Shown: positions 41,040-53,989 of the stretch, one piece after another
Layout: each line of letters opens with the position of its first letter
How positions within the stretch are numbered: the first letter of the stretch is position 1
Origin: Cyrtodaria siliqua
Lineage: Eukaryota; Mollusca; Bivalvia; Adapedonta; Hiatellidae
Direction: 5' to 3'
Length of the DNA: 64,000 nt
Assembly (NCBI GenBank): GCA_037043455.1
Contig: JAWPHD010010963.1
Location: 24,117 to 88,116, forward strand
Position numbers and translations under genes: made by a program
The notes under the pieces: model-generated
What the model saw: the letters and a program-made list of their open reading frames with translations, nothing else
Told to the model about the DNA's origin: nothing
The model's database searches: none

Positions 41040-42040
41040 ACAATGCAGAATCATGCTGATCATTTTAAAAAAAGTCCCATATCAATATCACTTATATTTT
41101 TCAAGAAGTAGTCGCTACAAACTTGTATTTCAAAACTCTATTTTTAGATTTGGCGGCCATCTTGGATTTCACATCAACATGAATTTTTGCTAGGATCAAC
41201 TAGACTTTATGGGCAACATTTCTGTAAAGTTTCGTGAATATCCATCCAGTTTCAGAGCAGTAGTCGCTACAAATAAAAGTTTACAGACAGACGGACGGAC
41301 AGACGGACGACAGACGCCGCACCATGGCATAAGCTCTGCTGATCTCTGATCAGTCGAGCTAACAAGCAACTAAAAATAAAAAAAAGTAAAAAAATAAAAG
41401 TAAAAATAAATAAATAATAATAATTAAAACAAATAATAACAAGAGGTCAATGACCTTGAAGCTCTACTAATTGATTTTGATTTCAGGAAGTAGTCGCTAC
41501 AAACTTGTTTTTAGCCGTGGCAGCCATCTTGAATTTCCGGCCGACCTGAAATGTTGCTAGGATCAATTAGACATTAAGTGCAACATGCCTGTAAAGTTTC
41601 ATGAAAATCCATCAAGTAGTTTCAGAGGAGTAGTCGCTACAAGTTTTCATTATATAACTCTATGTAAACAAAGATGGCCGCTGGCAGCCATGTTTAACGT
41701 CGAATCAAAACGATTTTTGACAAGGACCAACATCATGTCATGCTGATCATTTTAGAAAAAGTCCAATATTAATATCACTTAGAGTTTTCAAGAAGTAGTC
41801 GCTACAAACTTGTTTTTTAAAAACCTATTTTTAGATTTGGTGGCCATCTTGGATTTCACATCAACATGAATTTTTGCTAGGATCAACTAGACTTCATCGG
41901 CAACATTTCTGTAAAGTTTCATGAAAATCCATTTAGTAATTTCGGAGGAGTAGTCGCTACAAAAAAAGTTTACGGACGGACAGACAGACGGACGCCGCAC
42001 CACGGCATAAGCTCTGCTGATCTCTGATCAGTCGAGCTAA
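41040..42040. repeat. Two copies of a GTAGTCGCTACAAACTTG element
   Basis: AAGTAGTCGCTACAAACTTG, GGCGGCCATCTTGGATTTC, GCTAGGATCAACTAGAC and TGTAAAGTTTC occur in each copy, with ends GGACGGACAGACG and GCATAAGCTCTGCTGATC. The second copy (41440-42040) starts ACAAGAGGTCAATGACC. A divergent set is at 48170-49240. Confidence 0.75.
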
Positions 42041-42325
42041 AAACTGAGTAAGTTTGGTTAAGATTGCTCAAGAAATGTGGAAATTATCGTGTTATTAATA
42101 TGTAAAACTGCATTTTTTGCTAATTCATGGGCCATAACTCTGGTATTACTGGTCCGATCTTGCCCATTATCGAAGTCATCCGAGATCTTACAGTCATATA
42201 CAATCTTTGCAAGTTTGGTTAAGACTGCTCAAGAAATGTGGCCTCTATCTTGTAAACAAGCTAATTTGAAGACAGACTACGGACGAAGAGTGGTCACAAT
42301 AGCTCAGTTTTGAGCACTTGGTGAG
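42040..42325. repeat. Short GGGCCATAACTCTGG element
   Basis: Contains GGGCCATAACTCTGGTATTA, AAGTTTGGTTAAGA(T/C)TGCTCAAG twice, and ends GAGCACTTGGTGAGCTAAAA. Same super-family as 180-1335. Confidence 0.6.
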
Positions 42326-42329
42326 CTAA

Positions 42330-43390
42330 AAATCATCAGCTTCAAAACATGGTCAAGGTCATAGATGAAATCCATGCGTCCAAAAAGATGCACTACCCAA
42401 GACACAACTATGTCAAAATAGAATGTTCTGTCTTACAAAGATTAAGCTATAAATTAAGTTTAAAACATCGAGTACATAGGTATAGTTCATGAGAAAGTGA
42501 TGTAAATGTAACAATTAAGGTTATCTGCCCTTTGCTTGGATGGTTAAGGTTACACCCACATTTGCTTTTTGAGACGTTATGATGTACTTTCCATGAAACA
42601 AAGTCTGAAAGGTCTAATGCATAAAGTTTGTGAGAAAGTGATCTAAACGCAAATGTTGAAGGTAAAAATTGTTTAAGTTATCTGCCCCTTGCTTGGAGGG
42701 TCAAGGTCACATCCACATTTGCTTTGTCAAGTTGCAATGTACCACTCAAGATACAACTATAAGCAAAGTTTGAAAGGTCTTAGTGCATACAGTTTGTGAA
42801 AAAGTGACCTAAACGCCAAAGTTGAAGGTAAAACTTATAAGATTATCTGCCCTTTGCTTAGAGAGTCAAGATCACATCCACATCTGCTTTGTCATATTGT
42901 GATGTACCACCCAAGATACCACTATAAACAAAGTTTGCAAGGTGTAGTGCATACAGTTTGCGAGAAAGTGATCTAAACGCAAATGTTGAAGGTAGAAATT
43001 TTTAAGTTACCTGCCCTTTGCTTGTAGGGTCAAGGTCATATCCACATTTGCTTTGTCACGTTGCAATGTAACACTCAAGATACAACTATAAACAAAGTTT
43101 GAAAGGTCTAGTGTATACAATGTGTGAAAAAGTGACCAGAATGCAAAAGTTGAACCTAAAAATTATTAAGTTATCTGCCCTATGCTTGGAGGGTCAAGGT
43201 CACTTCCACATTTGCTTTGTCACGTTGTGATGTACCACCCAAGGTACAACTATAAGCAAAGTTTGAAAGGTCTAGTGCATATAGTTTGTGAGAAAATGAC
43301 CTAAACGCAAAACTTGAATGTTGACGCCACCGCCACCGGAAAAGCAACACCAAAAGGCGAGACTAAAATGATTTTGTGGTAGTAAAGAGA
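42330..43390. repeat. Tandem 165-170 bp repeat, six units
   Basis: Units carry TTATCTGCCCTTTGCTTGGA, AAGGTCACATCCACATTTGC and AAGTTTGAAAGGTCTAGTGC, ending in GACGCCACCGCCACCGG and AAAAGGCGAGAC. Same family as 54375-56080. Confidence 0.82.
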
Positions 43391-43830
43391 CACATGGCGA
43401 GTGCAAGATTTAATCAAGCATCACAATGAGCATCTACGTTTATTATATGTAGTATTATCATAAATTTAAACATGTGTATATCTTTAATTAAAAGGTTATT
43501 AAATATTTCTACAATACTGAAGCTATTAAATCAACATTCACAGTTAATAATTTTCTAATAATTTTCTAAGATCTTATTGCTTGGGACTAATATATTTTAT
43601 AAACATACTCTATGAAAAAAGAAGCTTTATATAAGTTATATTGGCTGTTCTATATAACCTATTGTTTATTTAATAGGTAATAGAAATCATCACCAATATA
43701 ACCATATATTTTTTGGAAATGAATTATTGTTTTTGTTAAATACATGTAAAGATATTTTATTATAAACACCGAGTAGTTTTCTTGTTTTGCCGATATGAAA
43801 TAATTGATAGATTCTCATTCTAATTATAGT
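43390..43830. other. AT-rich stretch, nothing recognised
   Basis: No supported feature. Confidence 0.4.
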
Positions 43831-44083
43831 AAAATATGGGGCGTGGTTTTATTTTAATTTTTTTTTATCATTTTACAACCAAAATTTCTGTCGATATGTC
43901 CAAAAGCAACACAATTTGTTGTGGAAGTTTAACACATTCAGGGAAAGAGGATGGTAATGTAGCAGTAAGTATATATAAATTAAAAGCACTCTCCTGCCAA
44001 CATGCACATTTTACTAAAACTGTAAAACCGTTTCTAAGCCTACTAACTATAAGGTATATAATTATGTAACTAACATATATAAT

Positions 44084-45764
44084 TAGTGTTTCCCCCAGCC
44101 TTGAAAAAGGGCAGGGTAAATAAAAAAAAAAGGGCATTTTTAACGCGCAAAATTAGTAAAAAATATCTTTGTAATTTAACGTCGCTTTTATGATATGAGT
44201 ACGAGTTTTCATCAATATTCTGTATCTACTTCTCTGCACAGGTATTCGGCGCATAATTTGGTCAATATTACCACACACACCCATCCACCCCACACCCACC
44301 AAAAAAAAACAACATCCAAAAAGTCATTTAATAACATTTGAAAAGTTTTCTAAAAAAAAAAAAAAAGACAAAAAATTGAAAAGTTTTAAAATGTTAGTAA
44401 ATGTACATAATATAATATATGACTTTTTTTTTTTTTTTTTAGGAAAGTTTAAAAATGTTATAAATGACTTTTTGGATGAAGTATTTTTTGGGAGGGGTGG
44501 GGAATAGTAGTGACCAAATTACGCGCCGAATATACCTGTGCTTCTATGTATTGCGTGAATACAAATAAAATAAAAAAAGTATTTAGTTTGATGTGGTGGT
44601 ATAATGGTATTATTACATTAATAATTTGTAGTAAAATATGATGTGTGACTCCTGATTCAAAACTTACCAAACAGAAGTCAATAAACCATAAATTACTCAT
44701 TTGTAAGTTTCACAAACTTTTACAAACATCAAATATTCTATTCATTAAAAAAACAGACCAAAACATTTATTCTAGTCTGCAGATCGCGAAAATTAGCGTA
44801 CAAAAGAAAACAACAATGGTACAACAATATAATTACTCAGTCATTAATTGCCAATCTTCGGTGGGGAGTACCTATCTTGTATCATCTCATCAACTCATCA
44901 AAGAGCCGATTATAATGCCGCAGATAATTGTTCGTAATCCGATAATTACATCTACTATGAAAACAAACATGTCCCAAGTACGAAACACAAACCTGTCCCA
45001 AGTACGACAAAGTCGTTGGTTACCGCAACGTCGATTATACTAACAGTCAGGGTTCTCCCCAGGATTTTTTTCAGGCGCTGGCACAGACAGCACACTTCGA
45101 AGGGTTGTCAATGAAAAACACTGAATACCTCATCCTTATGCAATCGCGTTAATAAACGAGTTCTTCGAGTGTATTAAAACAGGGCCGCTCATTGTTATAA
45201 TTTACGATTGTTTGCGAAAAAAAAAGCATATCACGCTTTTGGGGGAATGATGCACATCCATATAAGTTTAATTTCATACCTTATCAATGAAATACACTGA
45301 ATACCTCATTGAATCGCATTAATAAACGAGTGCTTTGAGATTATTAAAAAAGTTCGCATTCTTCTCGCAAAACATTCCAGGGCCGCGCATATGACCTAGA
45401 TATTCGGCAAAGTGATGATTGGGTGGCCGCCGACTCGATTTCCCACTACCCCTGAAGCGAGAAACTTGTTATTTGGAGAGTGGTATTCAACCAATGCTTA
45501 TCAGAAGAGTCACGCGTGATCAGTTACCTGTAACGTTACACACTGGAAATACCCCTTGGCTAAATCTGGAGATGTCGGTTTAAAGGTCACACGACGTGTC
45601 AGAGTGCGTGTGTGTATTTCCAGAGACTGCAGTCGCGAGCAGTTTTAGAAAGGGCACTGCGGGGCGGCATGTAATTAATGCGTGGCGGTATGTAAAGACT
45701 GCATGGCGGGGCGAAAAAAGGGCGTGCCGACCCGCCCCGCCATTCCGCATTAGGGGAAACACTA
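44084..45764. mobile_element. hAT-like element, TAGTGTTTCCCC ends, 1.7 kb
   Basis: Left TAGTGTTTCCCC (44084) and right GGGGAAACACTA (ending 45764) are perfect inverted 12-mers of a kind common in hAT elements. Flanks are TATATAAT on the left and TATAATAT on the right; TATATAAT occurs at both borders if the last two element bases are shared. Contains an internal foldback (44236-44541). The 132-codon plus ORF (44645-45043) has no recognised domain, and no transposase is seen. Confidence 0.72.
44236..44541. repeat. Internal foldback within the hAT-like element
   Basis: GCACAGGTATTCGGCGC..AATTTGGTCA and CATCCAAAAAGTCATTTA on the left return inverted at 44455-44541; arms of about 100 bp around an A/T-run centre. 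Confidence 0.82.
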
Positions 45765-45989
45765 TATAATATGTTGCAATTCTAACTGTCTATAATATAA
45801 CACCCTTAAATGGCCTTGCAAAACATCGCAGTATCGTACTTGGAATGATGAGTTACCAACTCTGGAATGATGAGTTACCAACTCTTAATTTAGTTTTGGC
45901 ATACTCATTAACATGTATTTGAAGTATTCATTACTAAATATGCTTTTAAACTGCACACGTGCACACTTTTATGACCTCTACATGTGGTA

Positions 45990-46540
45990 TGTCCATGTTT
46001 AGAATAATGTTTTTTGTGATATTAACAGGAGAGCGACTTTAAGGAGGCAAACCATTTTGTATAGGTTACAACCAGCTATGACCAGAAGAAATGCAATCAG
46101 AAAAAAGTTAAGCCAAGCTTATTTAACTCATAATGGTTCTCCTACAACAAAACCTTTGTGAAATTAAAAATGCAAAGTTAAACAATATTCAACGATTTTT
46201 TTCACTGGCATGTTCAAAGATTAGCAGGTTAAAGTGAAAATACATATATAAAACACAATGAACACATGTACATAAGCTTGTGACACTCTGCTGGTTAATA
46301 TGATATTTAATTATAGCAATAGCAGGTGTGCAGTTTATATTCTGTAAATCTGGCATAATATTACTAAGTATTTCATCTTTAAAGACCACTAACATTCAAC
46401 AACTCCGATAACAAACTTGCTGTGACACAGTTCTTGTGCGTTTTTTTTTGTGAATTCAAATAAAACACATACATGTTCACCCTATTATCCTAATGCAGTT
46501 TTGAGTTAAAAACCAAACACGAAGGCAGGTCCCAAGTGAA
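45990..46540. other. Stretch with nothing recognised
   Basis: No supported gene or repeat. Confidence 0.4.
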
Positions 46541-46544
46541 AAAC

Positions 46545-47270
46545 TAGATGGGTGTTCTGCGGAACACGTGTGTCGCCTGTCAGCGCTTTGTCAGTATAAC
46601 AAGGATTTTTTGGACCCAGATAAATTACCTTGACAAACTGGCCTGACAAAGCTTCATGTGCCCTTGACCTTTATATTTTAGTATGGCCATGACGATGTTG
46701 TCATGAAAAGTGTATACTGAAAGATTGATGAAGAAATAAAAAGAATTGAGAAAGTTAAAGCCAACAATAAGTTTTCTTGAAGAAAAAAAGAAGAGTATTT
46801 AACCCATATAATGACCTTCAGTGTGACCCTGACCTTTATATTTTGGCATGGTCATGTCGATGTTGTCATGATGAGTATATATTGAAAGTCTTTGGAAGAA
46901 ATATCAAGAAATGAGAAAGTTATAACCAACATTAAGTTTTTGTGAATAAAATGACTATTTGACCTTCAGTGTGACCTTGACCTTTATATTTTAGTATGGT
47001 TATGTCATGTCATGATGAGTATATATTGAAAGTCTAATGAAGAAATATCAAGAAATGAGAAAGTTATAACAAAAGTTAAGTTTTTGTGAAGAAAATGAGT
47101 ATTTAACCCATATAACGACCTTCAGTGTGACCTTGACCTTTATATTTTAGTATGGTCATGTCGATGTTGTCATGATGAGTATATATTGAAAGTTTGACGC
47201 AATAAATATCAAGAAATGAGAAAGTTATAGGCAACGTTAAGTTTACGTGAACAAAAAAATGAGTATTTAA
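46545..47270. repeat. Tandem 150-160 bp repeat, four units
   Basis: Units contain CTTCAGTGTGACC(C/T)TGACC, TATATTTTAGTATGGTCATG, GATGAGTATATATTGAAAGT and AAATGAGAAAGTTATA. Starts with GGAACACGTGTGTCGCCTG, the same opening word as the elements at 10290 and 51840. Confidence 0.8.
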
Positions 47271-47630
47271 CCCAGAAAAAATCCAAGGGCCGTAACTCCT
47301 ATGTTACTGATCCGATTTGGCTGGTTTTCGAACTTTTCCTAGCTTTCATTGATATTAAAAATCTATGCAAGTTTGTTAGAGATCAAATAATAAATGAAGG
47401 TGCTAGAGTGTTCATAAGGCAGAAAAAATGCATTTTTCAACAAAACTGGCTGGTTTTCAAACTTGACCGAGCTTTCATTGATATAAAGACACTGGCAAAG
47501 TTTCGTAAAGTTCGATTAATAATGAAGGCACTAGAGTATTCACAAGGCAAAAGTTAACTGACGGACGGATGACGGACAACTCGTCATCCCATAAGCTCTG
47601 ATGGCCTTCAGCCAGTAGAGCTAAAAATTG
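47270..47630. repeat. GGGCCGTAACTCC dispersed element
   Basis: AAGGGCCGTAACTCCTATGT, TTTGGCTGGTTTTCGAACTT, CTTTCATTGATAT; ends GACGGACGGATGACGG and GGCCTTCAGCCAGTAGAGCT. Same family as 1771-2346. Confidence 0.7.
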
Positions 47631-47794
47631 GTAGAGGGTCATAAGTTAACGTTACATACAATATATGAGAGCTCTATGCATTGAAGAAGATTTTTCAAGT
47701 TTTTTTTCCTGATATAAGTCGATACAAAACATGCAAAATATTTTCATATGCAAGCTTTGAACCTTTAGGAACAGCCATTTTTAAGCCCAGTGAC

Positions 47795-48125
47795 TTCATT
47801 TGAATTGAATTGGGTTTTAAGGCGCACCAACACATGAAAAGGTTATATGGCACCTAACAGGCATGAACATGCCAGGCTCATCTTCCATGTACATCGAGAT
47901 AAAATATGGAAAATGGGCCTAGAACCTTCTCGCCCTGAACTGCAGAGTTGCTGCAAATTCTATTGTAGAAACTCCATTTACGCTGGAGCCACGTTTATTG
48001 TTTTTCTACCCCTCTGCCTACCCCTCCAAAGGGATCTGCAGTGGCCCTATTCTTTGCCCCGTGACCAAACGGGGGCACCCGGGAGCCACACGGGACTTCA
48101 TTTGAACAAATTGAAAGTCGAGGCA
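47795..48125. repeat. SINE-like element beginning TTGAATTGAATTGGG
   Basis: The TTGAATTGAATT start recalls the tail of family B SINEs (19362). The remainder, with CATGCCAGGCTCATCTTCC and ACGGGGGCACCCGGGAGCC, is not recognised, and the small ORF has no known domain. Confidence 0.45.
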
Positions 48126-48169
48126 ATTATTAATAAGAAACACTGTTCTTGAGAAGATGTTTCACAGTT

Positions 48170-49240
48170 TTGATTTTTATGTTAATAGAGGCCATCTTGG
48201 ATGTAGCATTGAACTGCTTTTAAAAAATGTGATAGCCACTGACCTCAGCTATACCCATGTGTTTATCAAAATTGTTTAAGCGGTTTAGGGAAGAAGTGGT
48301 ATAAGCATATTGGTGACAGACCGGGTGCCATGATGACATTGAATCAAAATGCATTTTATTTAGGGCAAACAGAAGGTCATGCCAGTCATTTTAGTAAAGG
48401 TTCCAAATCTATACCACTGATGGTTTTTGAAAAGTAGTCACCACAAACTTGTTTTCTTTAAATCTATTTTTAGCTGTGGTAGCCATCTTGAATTTCTGGT
48501 CAAACTGGTTTTACTAGACCAACGACACATTAAGAGCAACATTCCTGTAACGTTTCATGAAGATCCATTGATTAGTTTCAGAGGAGTAGTGGAAACACGT
48601 GTTTTCTATATAACTATGTAAACAAATATGGCCGCTGGAGGCCATGTTTGACATCAAATTGAAATGAATTTTTGTTATGACCAACTACATGTTATGCCAG
48701 TCATAACATGTTGTTGGTCATAACAAAAATAGGTAAAGGTTCCAAATCAATATCACTTTCGTTTTTTGAGAACAAGTCGCCACAGAACCGCATTTTTAGC
48801 CATGGCGGCCAACTTGAATTTCCAGCCAACCTGAACTTTTGCTAGGATCAACTAGACATCAAGAGCTACATTCCTGTGAAGTTTCATGAAAAGTCATAAA
48901 GTTGTTTCAGAGAAGTAGTGGAAACAGGTTTTACTATATAATTCTATGCAAACAAATATAGCCGCTGGCGGCCATGTTTGACATCCAATCAAAATGAAAT
49001 TTGGTTAGGACCAACAACATGTCATGCCAGTAATTTGGCTGAAGGTTTCAAATCAATATTTCTTATGGTTTTTGAGAAGTATTCGCCACAAAATCACTTT
49101 TTTTAAATATATTTTTAGCCCTGGTGGCCATCTTGAATTTCCTGCCAACCTAAATCTTTGCTTGGATCAACTAGACATCAAAAGCAGCATTTCTGTAATG
49201 ATTCATGAAAAGGAGTAGTCGGCACAATAAAAAAGTTTAT
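48170..49240. repeat. Three degenerate units of the GGCCATCTTGAATTTC element
   Basis: Each unit has GTCGCCACA or GTCACCACAAACTTG, AGCCATCTTGAATTTC, GATCAACTAGACAT and GCCATGTTTGACATC; ends GTTTATGGACGGACATGG. Related to 41040-42040. Confidence 0.72.
48668..48730. repeat. 63-bp palindrome
   Basis: ATTTTTGTTATGACCAAC..CATGTTATG is followed after CCAGT by its reverse complement to GTTGGTCATAACAAAAAT. Arms of about 28 bp, almost perfect. Confidence 0.9.
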
Positions 49241-49244
49241 GGAC

Positions 49245-49545
49245 GGACATGGGGTGTAGGGGGAGAATTGATATAGGTGTAGATTTGATAAATCAAAACA
49301 ACACAGACATGTAAAAAACAAACAAAACACAACATTTGCTTGGTGGTGATGATGGGATGGTTGGGGGGCACACATATTGATAAACTGATAAAACAAAACA
49401 ACACAGATATATGCAAAAACAAACAAAAAAAACATTTGGGTAGTGGTGATGATGGGGTGGTGGGATGGTTGGGGGTTTGGGGCAAGACATATTGATCAAC
49501 TGATAAAACAAAACAACACAGAGATCTGTATGTAAAAAAAAAAAA
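49245..49545. repeat. Tandem repeat with AAAACAAAACAACACAGA, three units
   Basis: Units of about 120 bp: GGTGGTGATGATGGG(A/G)TGG, GGGGG, ACATATTGAT(A/C)AACTGATAAA, AACAAACAAAA. Related words reappear at 50262-50385, so the segment between may be an insertion. Confidence 0.72.
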
Positions 49546-49549
49546 ATGA

Positions 49550-50260
49550 TTTTAATGAGACATTCACCATTTTCATGAAACATTTCGGATGCGAAGCCGA
49601 ACGACCGGCGGTTGTTTGTCAACCACGCGTAGCGATGGAGGCCGCTAGGCGAGTCTAGGCTAGGCATTACCCCCAGAACATTTTTGAAATTTAGATGTGA
49701 TTTCCTGCATTCTGGCTCATTCCCATTAGTGAAAATAGAAGTTGTTAAAGCATCAGAAATAAAGCGTGTCCGAATTTACGTCAACTTTTTACGCTAACAT
49801 AGTTTTACAATTGCTTGCACCACTCCAGTACATAGTTAATCGCATCAAATCATTATAGATCGGGGGATAATGGTCAGATATGACTAGAAGTTGATGAATT
49901 ATTATAAAAATGACCATGTTTATTCATAATCGATTTTCTTTGACACGCCGCGTCCGCGAAGCAAAAGCGAACCGGAAGTTTACCGACATAACAATCCCAT
50001 TTTTAATTTTTTCATCTGATTTTCGAATAATTTAATATTTTCTCATGTTATATGTTTTAAGCGCGACTAAATGGATCTGAACCAATTTACTTGAGATTTT
50101 AAATGAAATATAAATAAATATATTTTCATTACCAACCGAAATGGTGAAAGTGGCTTTCCCCGAATTCGGTGCAACAATTTGTTCCATTTGTCTTTTTCAT
50201 GCGATTTTTGAGATTTTAATGCGAGAATATCGCGGAATCGTGGCCTAGAGTGATCCCTGA
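49550..50260. other. Possible insertion between tandem units, content unknown
   Basis: Has CpG-rich ends (GGATGCGAAGCCGAACGACC; GCGAGAATATCGCGGAATCG) unlike its neighbours, but I found no inverted ends, target duplication or coding domain. Confidence 0.4.
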
Positions 50261-50389
50261 GAATTGACGAAAACAACACAGAAATATGTAAATAAATAAT
50301 GGGCATGTGTGTGGGGCGGTGTTGGGGGGAAGGTGTGCGGGGGTGGAGCTATATGTGTAAGAATTGACCAAAACAACACGGTCCTTTAC

Positions 50390-51360
50390 AGTTCTTTAAA
50401 GATCATGAAATGAACAAATTAGATTTCTTTCAAGATAAATCGCAAATTTTATTAAGTTAAAGATGCTTCCCAACCTCCCTCACGCATCTCTCTGATAATT
50501 ACCATAATTACTGTTGAAATGAATAATTCTCTGGCATTTATTTAAAAAAGATGATCAGTGGAATATCACACTAATTTTACATTTGCTTAATTTTAATATT
50601 ATACAATGTCAAAAGCAACATACGTTACATCACATGCGTTACAATTATCACTACTTCTACAGGCTAAAAAAAGAATTATGGACACAATTTGTAGTTTTCT
50701 AATGTACATTAAATAAATATTAATATAGAATCAATGGTATAAGAAGAACTTGATTTTGTTTGAGAATGACAAACACAGATGAGGTGTTGTCCAAACTGTA
50801 CAATCACGTATGTTACTTTGTCAATAGTAACATATGTTTACTTTTCTATATTTAAACTACTTACATTTGTTTTATATCATTCTACCTAAAACAAATTTAG
50901 CAAAAGGGATTAAAAGAAAATTAACTGAGTATTTAGATGATTGTTAGCACACCAAAAAAAGGATCTATTTCATTTACAACATAAGACATTCTGAATGGCT
51001 TAAGCACGGCATGTCAAACCATGTAACTAATATATATGTACAGAATGCAGTACAGATATATCAGTACAGCAATTCATGAATGTGGTAGGCTTCTTTTATT
51101 GTAGTTTATTCTTTTAATTCTTCCCTTTCCATTGATAATAATGACACTTTTTTTTCTTACCTGTCAGATATGTTACTTTTCACAGCACTTCCATATTTTG
51201 ATTTTCCCACATTTTCCAGGAGACAAACTATCTTTTTACTTATGGAATGTTATATCTGAGACATTCAACTAGGAGATGAATGTTAAAAAACAGTTTCATA
51301 CACTTCTGTTTTTCACATTTTAATTTTTGAATTATACACTGTAGCTTGGAAGGTCTCATA
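50390..51360. other. AT-rich stretch, nothing recognised
   Basis: No supported feature; short ORFs lack domains. Confidence 0.4.
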
Positions 51361-51840
51361 TACAACAGCTTACACACAAACCTTGACCTGCCTTTATTGC
51401 ACATTTTATGGGCTGTCACAATTTGGGTTGCATCGGAGCCCAGAATTTGTAGAAGATAAAATTACTTATGCAACCCTTTACAACACACCATAAGGACACC
51501 AATTCCAAATTTAGTTGAGCTAGGACAAGAAATGTAAGAGATATAGACTTGTAAACACAGCTTACACACAAAATTTGACGTGAAATGGGACACATTTTAA
51601 GGGCAATCATAATTTGGGTTCCATGGAAGCCCAGGTGATACAGGAACCAAAATTACTTACGCAGCCCTTAAGATAATGCTATAAGGAAGCCCATGGCCAA
51701 ATTTGGTTGTGATAGGATAAGAAATGTAAGAGATATAGACTTGTAAACACAGCCTACACGCAAACCTTGATGTGGGACACTGAAGCCAATGCCAACGTGA
51801 TTACATCAGCTCTCTTATTCTACGAATAGTCAAGCTAACT
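51360..51840. repeat. Tandem repeat of about 170-190 bp, nearly three units
   Basis: CTTACACACAAACCTTGACC, AATTTGGGTT(G/C)CATCGGAGCCC-like words and AAGAAATGTAAGAGATATAG occur two to three times in order. Confidence 0.72.
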
Positions 51841-52160
51841 AAAAGAGTTTTCCAAAGAACACTCGTGTTGCCTGCTGTATGTTTATTTTAAGTTATGCCA
51901 GTTATGAGATTGGTAAGGTTGCAGGTTAAAGTTTTATAAAAAGGGATATAAACCTACCAAAATGGAAGTCAGTTATTGGACATGTATACCAACATTCCTT
52001 GAGATAAGATGAAGATGTGTGTGAAGTTTTCTGAACATAGGTCAAATACTTTTCAAGTCTGGCTGCAGACTGAAGTTAAACGGTTAACAACGGACGGATG
52101 ACAGATAATGGGCCAAGTGATCCCTAAGTGTCTGCCATGCTAAGTAGGCGACATAAAAAC
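51840..52160. repeat. Single-unit copy of the TGTCGCCTGCC / CAGGCGACA family
   Basis: Shares AGGTTGCAGGTTAAAGTTTT, GAACATAGGTCAAATACTTT and CCTAAGTGTCTGCCATG with 10290-11060. Confidence 0.7.
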
Positions 52161-53700
52161 ATGCTGGGATAAAAATCATTGCTTATTCAATATTTTATTT
52201 GATAGAATTTGCAGCAACTGTAAAGTTCTGTAAGATGACATCAGTTTCTCACCTTATGTAATTTGCCTTCTTTCCACGTAGCTTTCCAAAATGACAGTCA
52301 TACTGCTCAAAGCCAACAATGATATACATGTACGTGTCCCATCAAACAGAATTTCAGATCCCCAACTTGTGACATATTCAAAGTACAGCCTCTCATTATC
52401 TAATCTTGTCAAAACTGAAAGAGACAAATATATATAAGTAAATATATAATATTACATAAGAAGTTAATATGTCAGTATATCAATGCAGTATGAACAATCT
52501 TTAAGCAGCATTTTGACTCCATTTTAGTAAATTCAACTGTGCATAGAAACATTTAAAAACACCTATGAATATGAAATTGCACTACATCTTCAGTTCTAAC
52601 TTTAAGGGCATGTTTTACTAATTTTATCATTGAGAAAGCTGTGATTGATATAAATCACTGGATCTTGTCACTGGCAGATTTACAGAGATGGGCAAGGGGT
52701 TCTGACCGCCATATGTAGATTTAGAACAGATAAATCCCTGGACAAAAATCTGTATATGCTGGAGTCTGAACAAAAATGAAAGTGATTTTCCAATAAATAA
52801 ATGGTCCTTTGTTTTCACTGTGATTTTCAACACATCTCATCTTAATTTTTAAAATTTGTCTGAACTCATTGCCATGCTATTTTTGGCGGTGCTTTAGCAC
52901 CGTCAGAAGTATAATGGGGTTTATCAATGGAATGCTAGGAATGTGACAAACCTAACAGCACAATGCAACACTATGCAACACTACGCTAGAAGAAGTAGTC
53001 TCTCATGCATGCCTTTAATAAATTTGATATTATGTGATCACTGACAGAAAATGATGATGTGTGTTCGCTTACTGTGTAATTAACAAATATTGTCCTTGTG
53101 TGTTCGCTTACTGTGTAATTAACAAATATTCTCCTAAGTAAATCCTTAGATTGTTTATGTATTAATACGCAAGAAAAGAGTGCTTCTCCGAGATTATGAC
53201 GCATTTTGACAGATGATCAGTCGGTGTTTGTAAACAAAAGGCCGCCTATTCATTTGATTCCTTATTAAAATAAGTAACAATGTTCAGCATAAAGGCAATT
53301 TATTATTTATTTAGGTCATACATACTTATTTTATCAAAATTTCACTAAGTCAACTTTTTATCATAAAAGGTTATAAATCGAGTTATAATCCTGCTACAAG
53401 CAGACGGTCTATGTCTGTAGAGAGTGTATCATGTTACTAAATATAGAACAGTCAGTGCTCGCTGAAAGGTTGCTCAGAAAAAAATCTTCGGGCCATATGA
53501 GTTAGCTAAAATATGTTTAAATATGAAACTGGTAATGAATATCAATCATCTGAAACATCACTGAATGTAAAAAACAAACCATGGAAGTTATATTTACAGC
53601 ACTTCCATTTCCCATCCATTCCAACACTTACAAAAAGCACCTCCCATCAGTGCCTTCAGCACTTTGATTTAATTGGGTTTTATACAGCAATAAAATTGGT
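52160..53700. other. Stretch with a 39-bp direct repeat only
   Basis: GTGTGTTCGCTTACTGTGTA followed by ATTAACAAATATT is present twice in a row (about 53058-53135). A small hairpin GGCGGTGCTTTAGCACCGTC is at 52885. Nothing else recognised. Confidence 0.45.
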
Positions 53701-53724
53701 AACATTCCCACATACATGTAACTG

Positions 53725-53985
53725 GTTGATTGAATGGTGTTTAACGTCATTTTCAGCCCATTATAGGCTATATGATATGATGATCGATTTCTGTGTAGTG
53801 GAGGCAGAGCACCCACCTTTTCCTGTGCACAACCAGTACTGTACACCTCCCGCCATCGGTAAGAATCAACTCTTTATTACTTGACAAGCTGAGCTCCCAG
53901 TGGGATTCGAGCCCGTAGCGGTGAGAGGCGAGAAGGTTTCGAATGCAGTTTCTTTACCATCATGGCCAAGAGGCTGCTTTTCCCA
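53725..53985 (-). repeat. SINE family A, long copy
   Basis: Same body and tRNA-like end as 3535-3785: TAGTGGAGGCAGAGCACCC, AACCAGTACTGTACACCTCC, AGCTCCCAGTGGGATTCGAG. The small ORFs across it are incidental. Confidence 0.75.
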
Positions 53986-53989
53986 AATA

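Larger units (their letters stand above)
43950..45980 (+). repeat. Dispersed repeat copy interrupted by a hAT-like element
   Basis: Flanks of the 44084-45764 element, AAGCACTCTCCTGCCAAC..GCACATTTTAC and GAGTTACCAACTCTTAATTT, occur contiguously at 63567-63800. So the two are copies of one dispersed unit and the right-hand one lacks the insertion. Confidence 0.6.
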
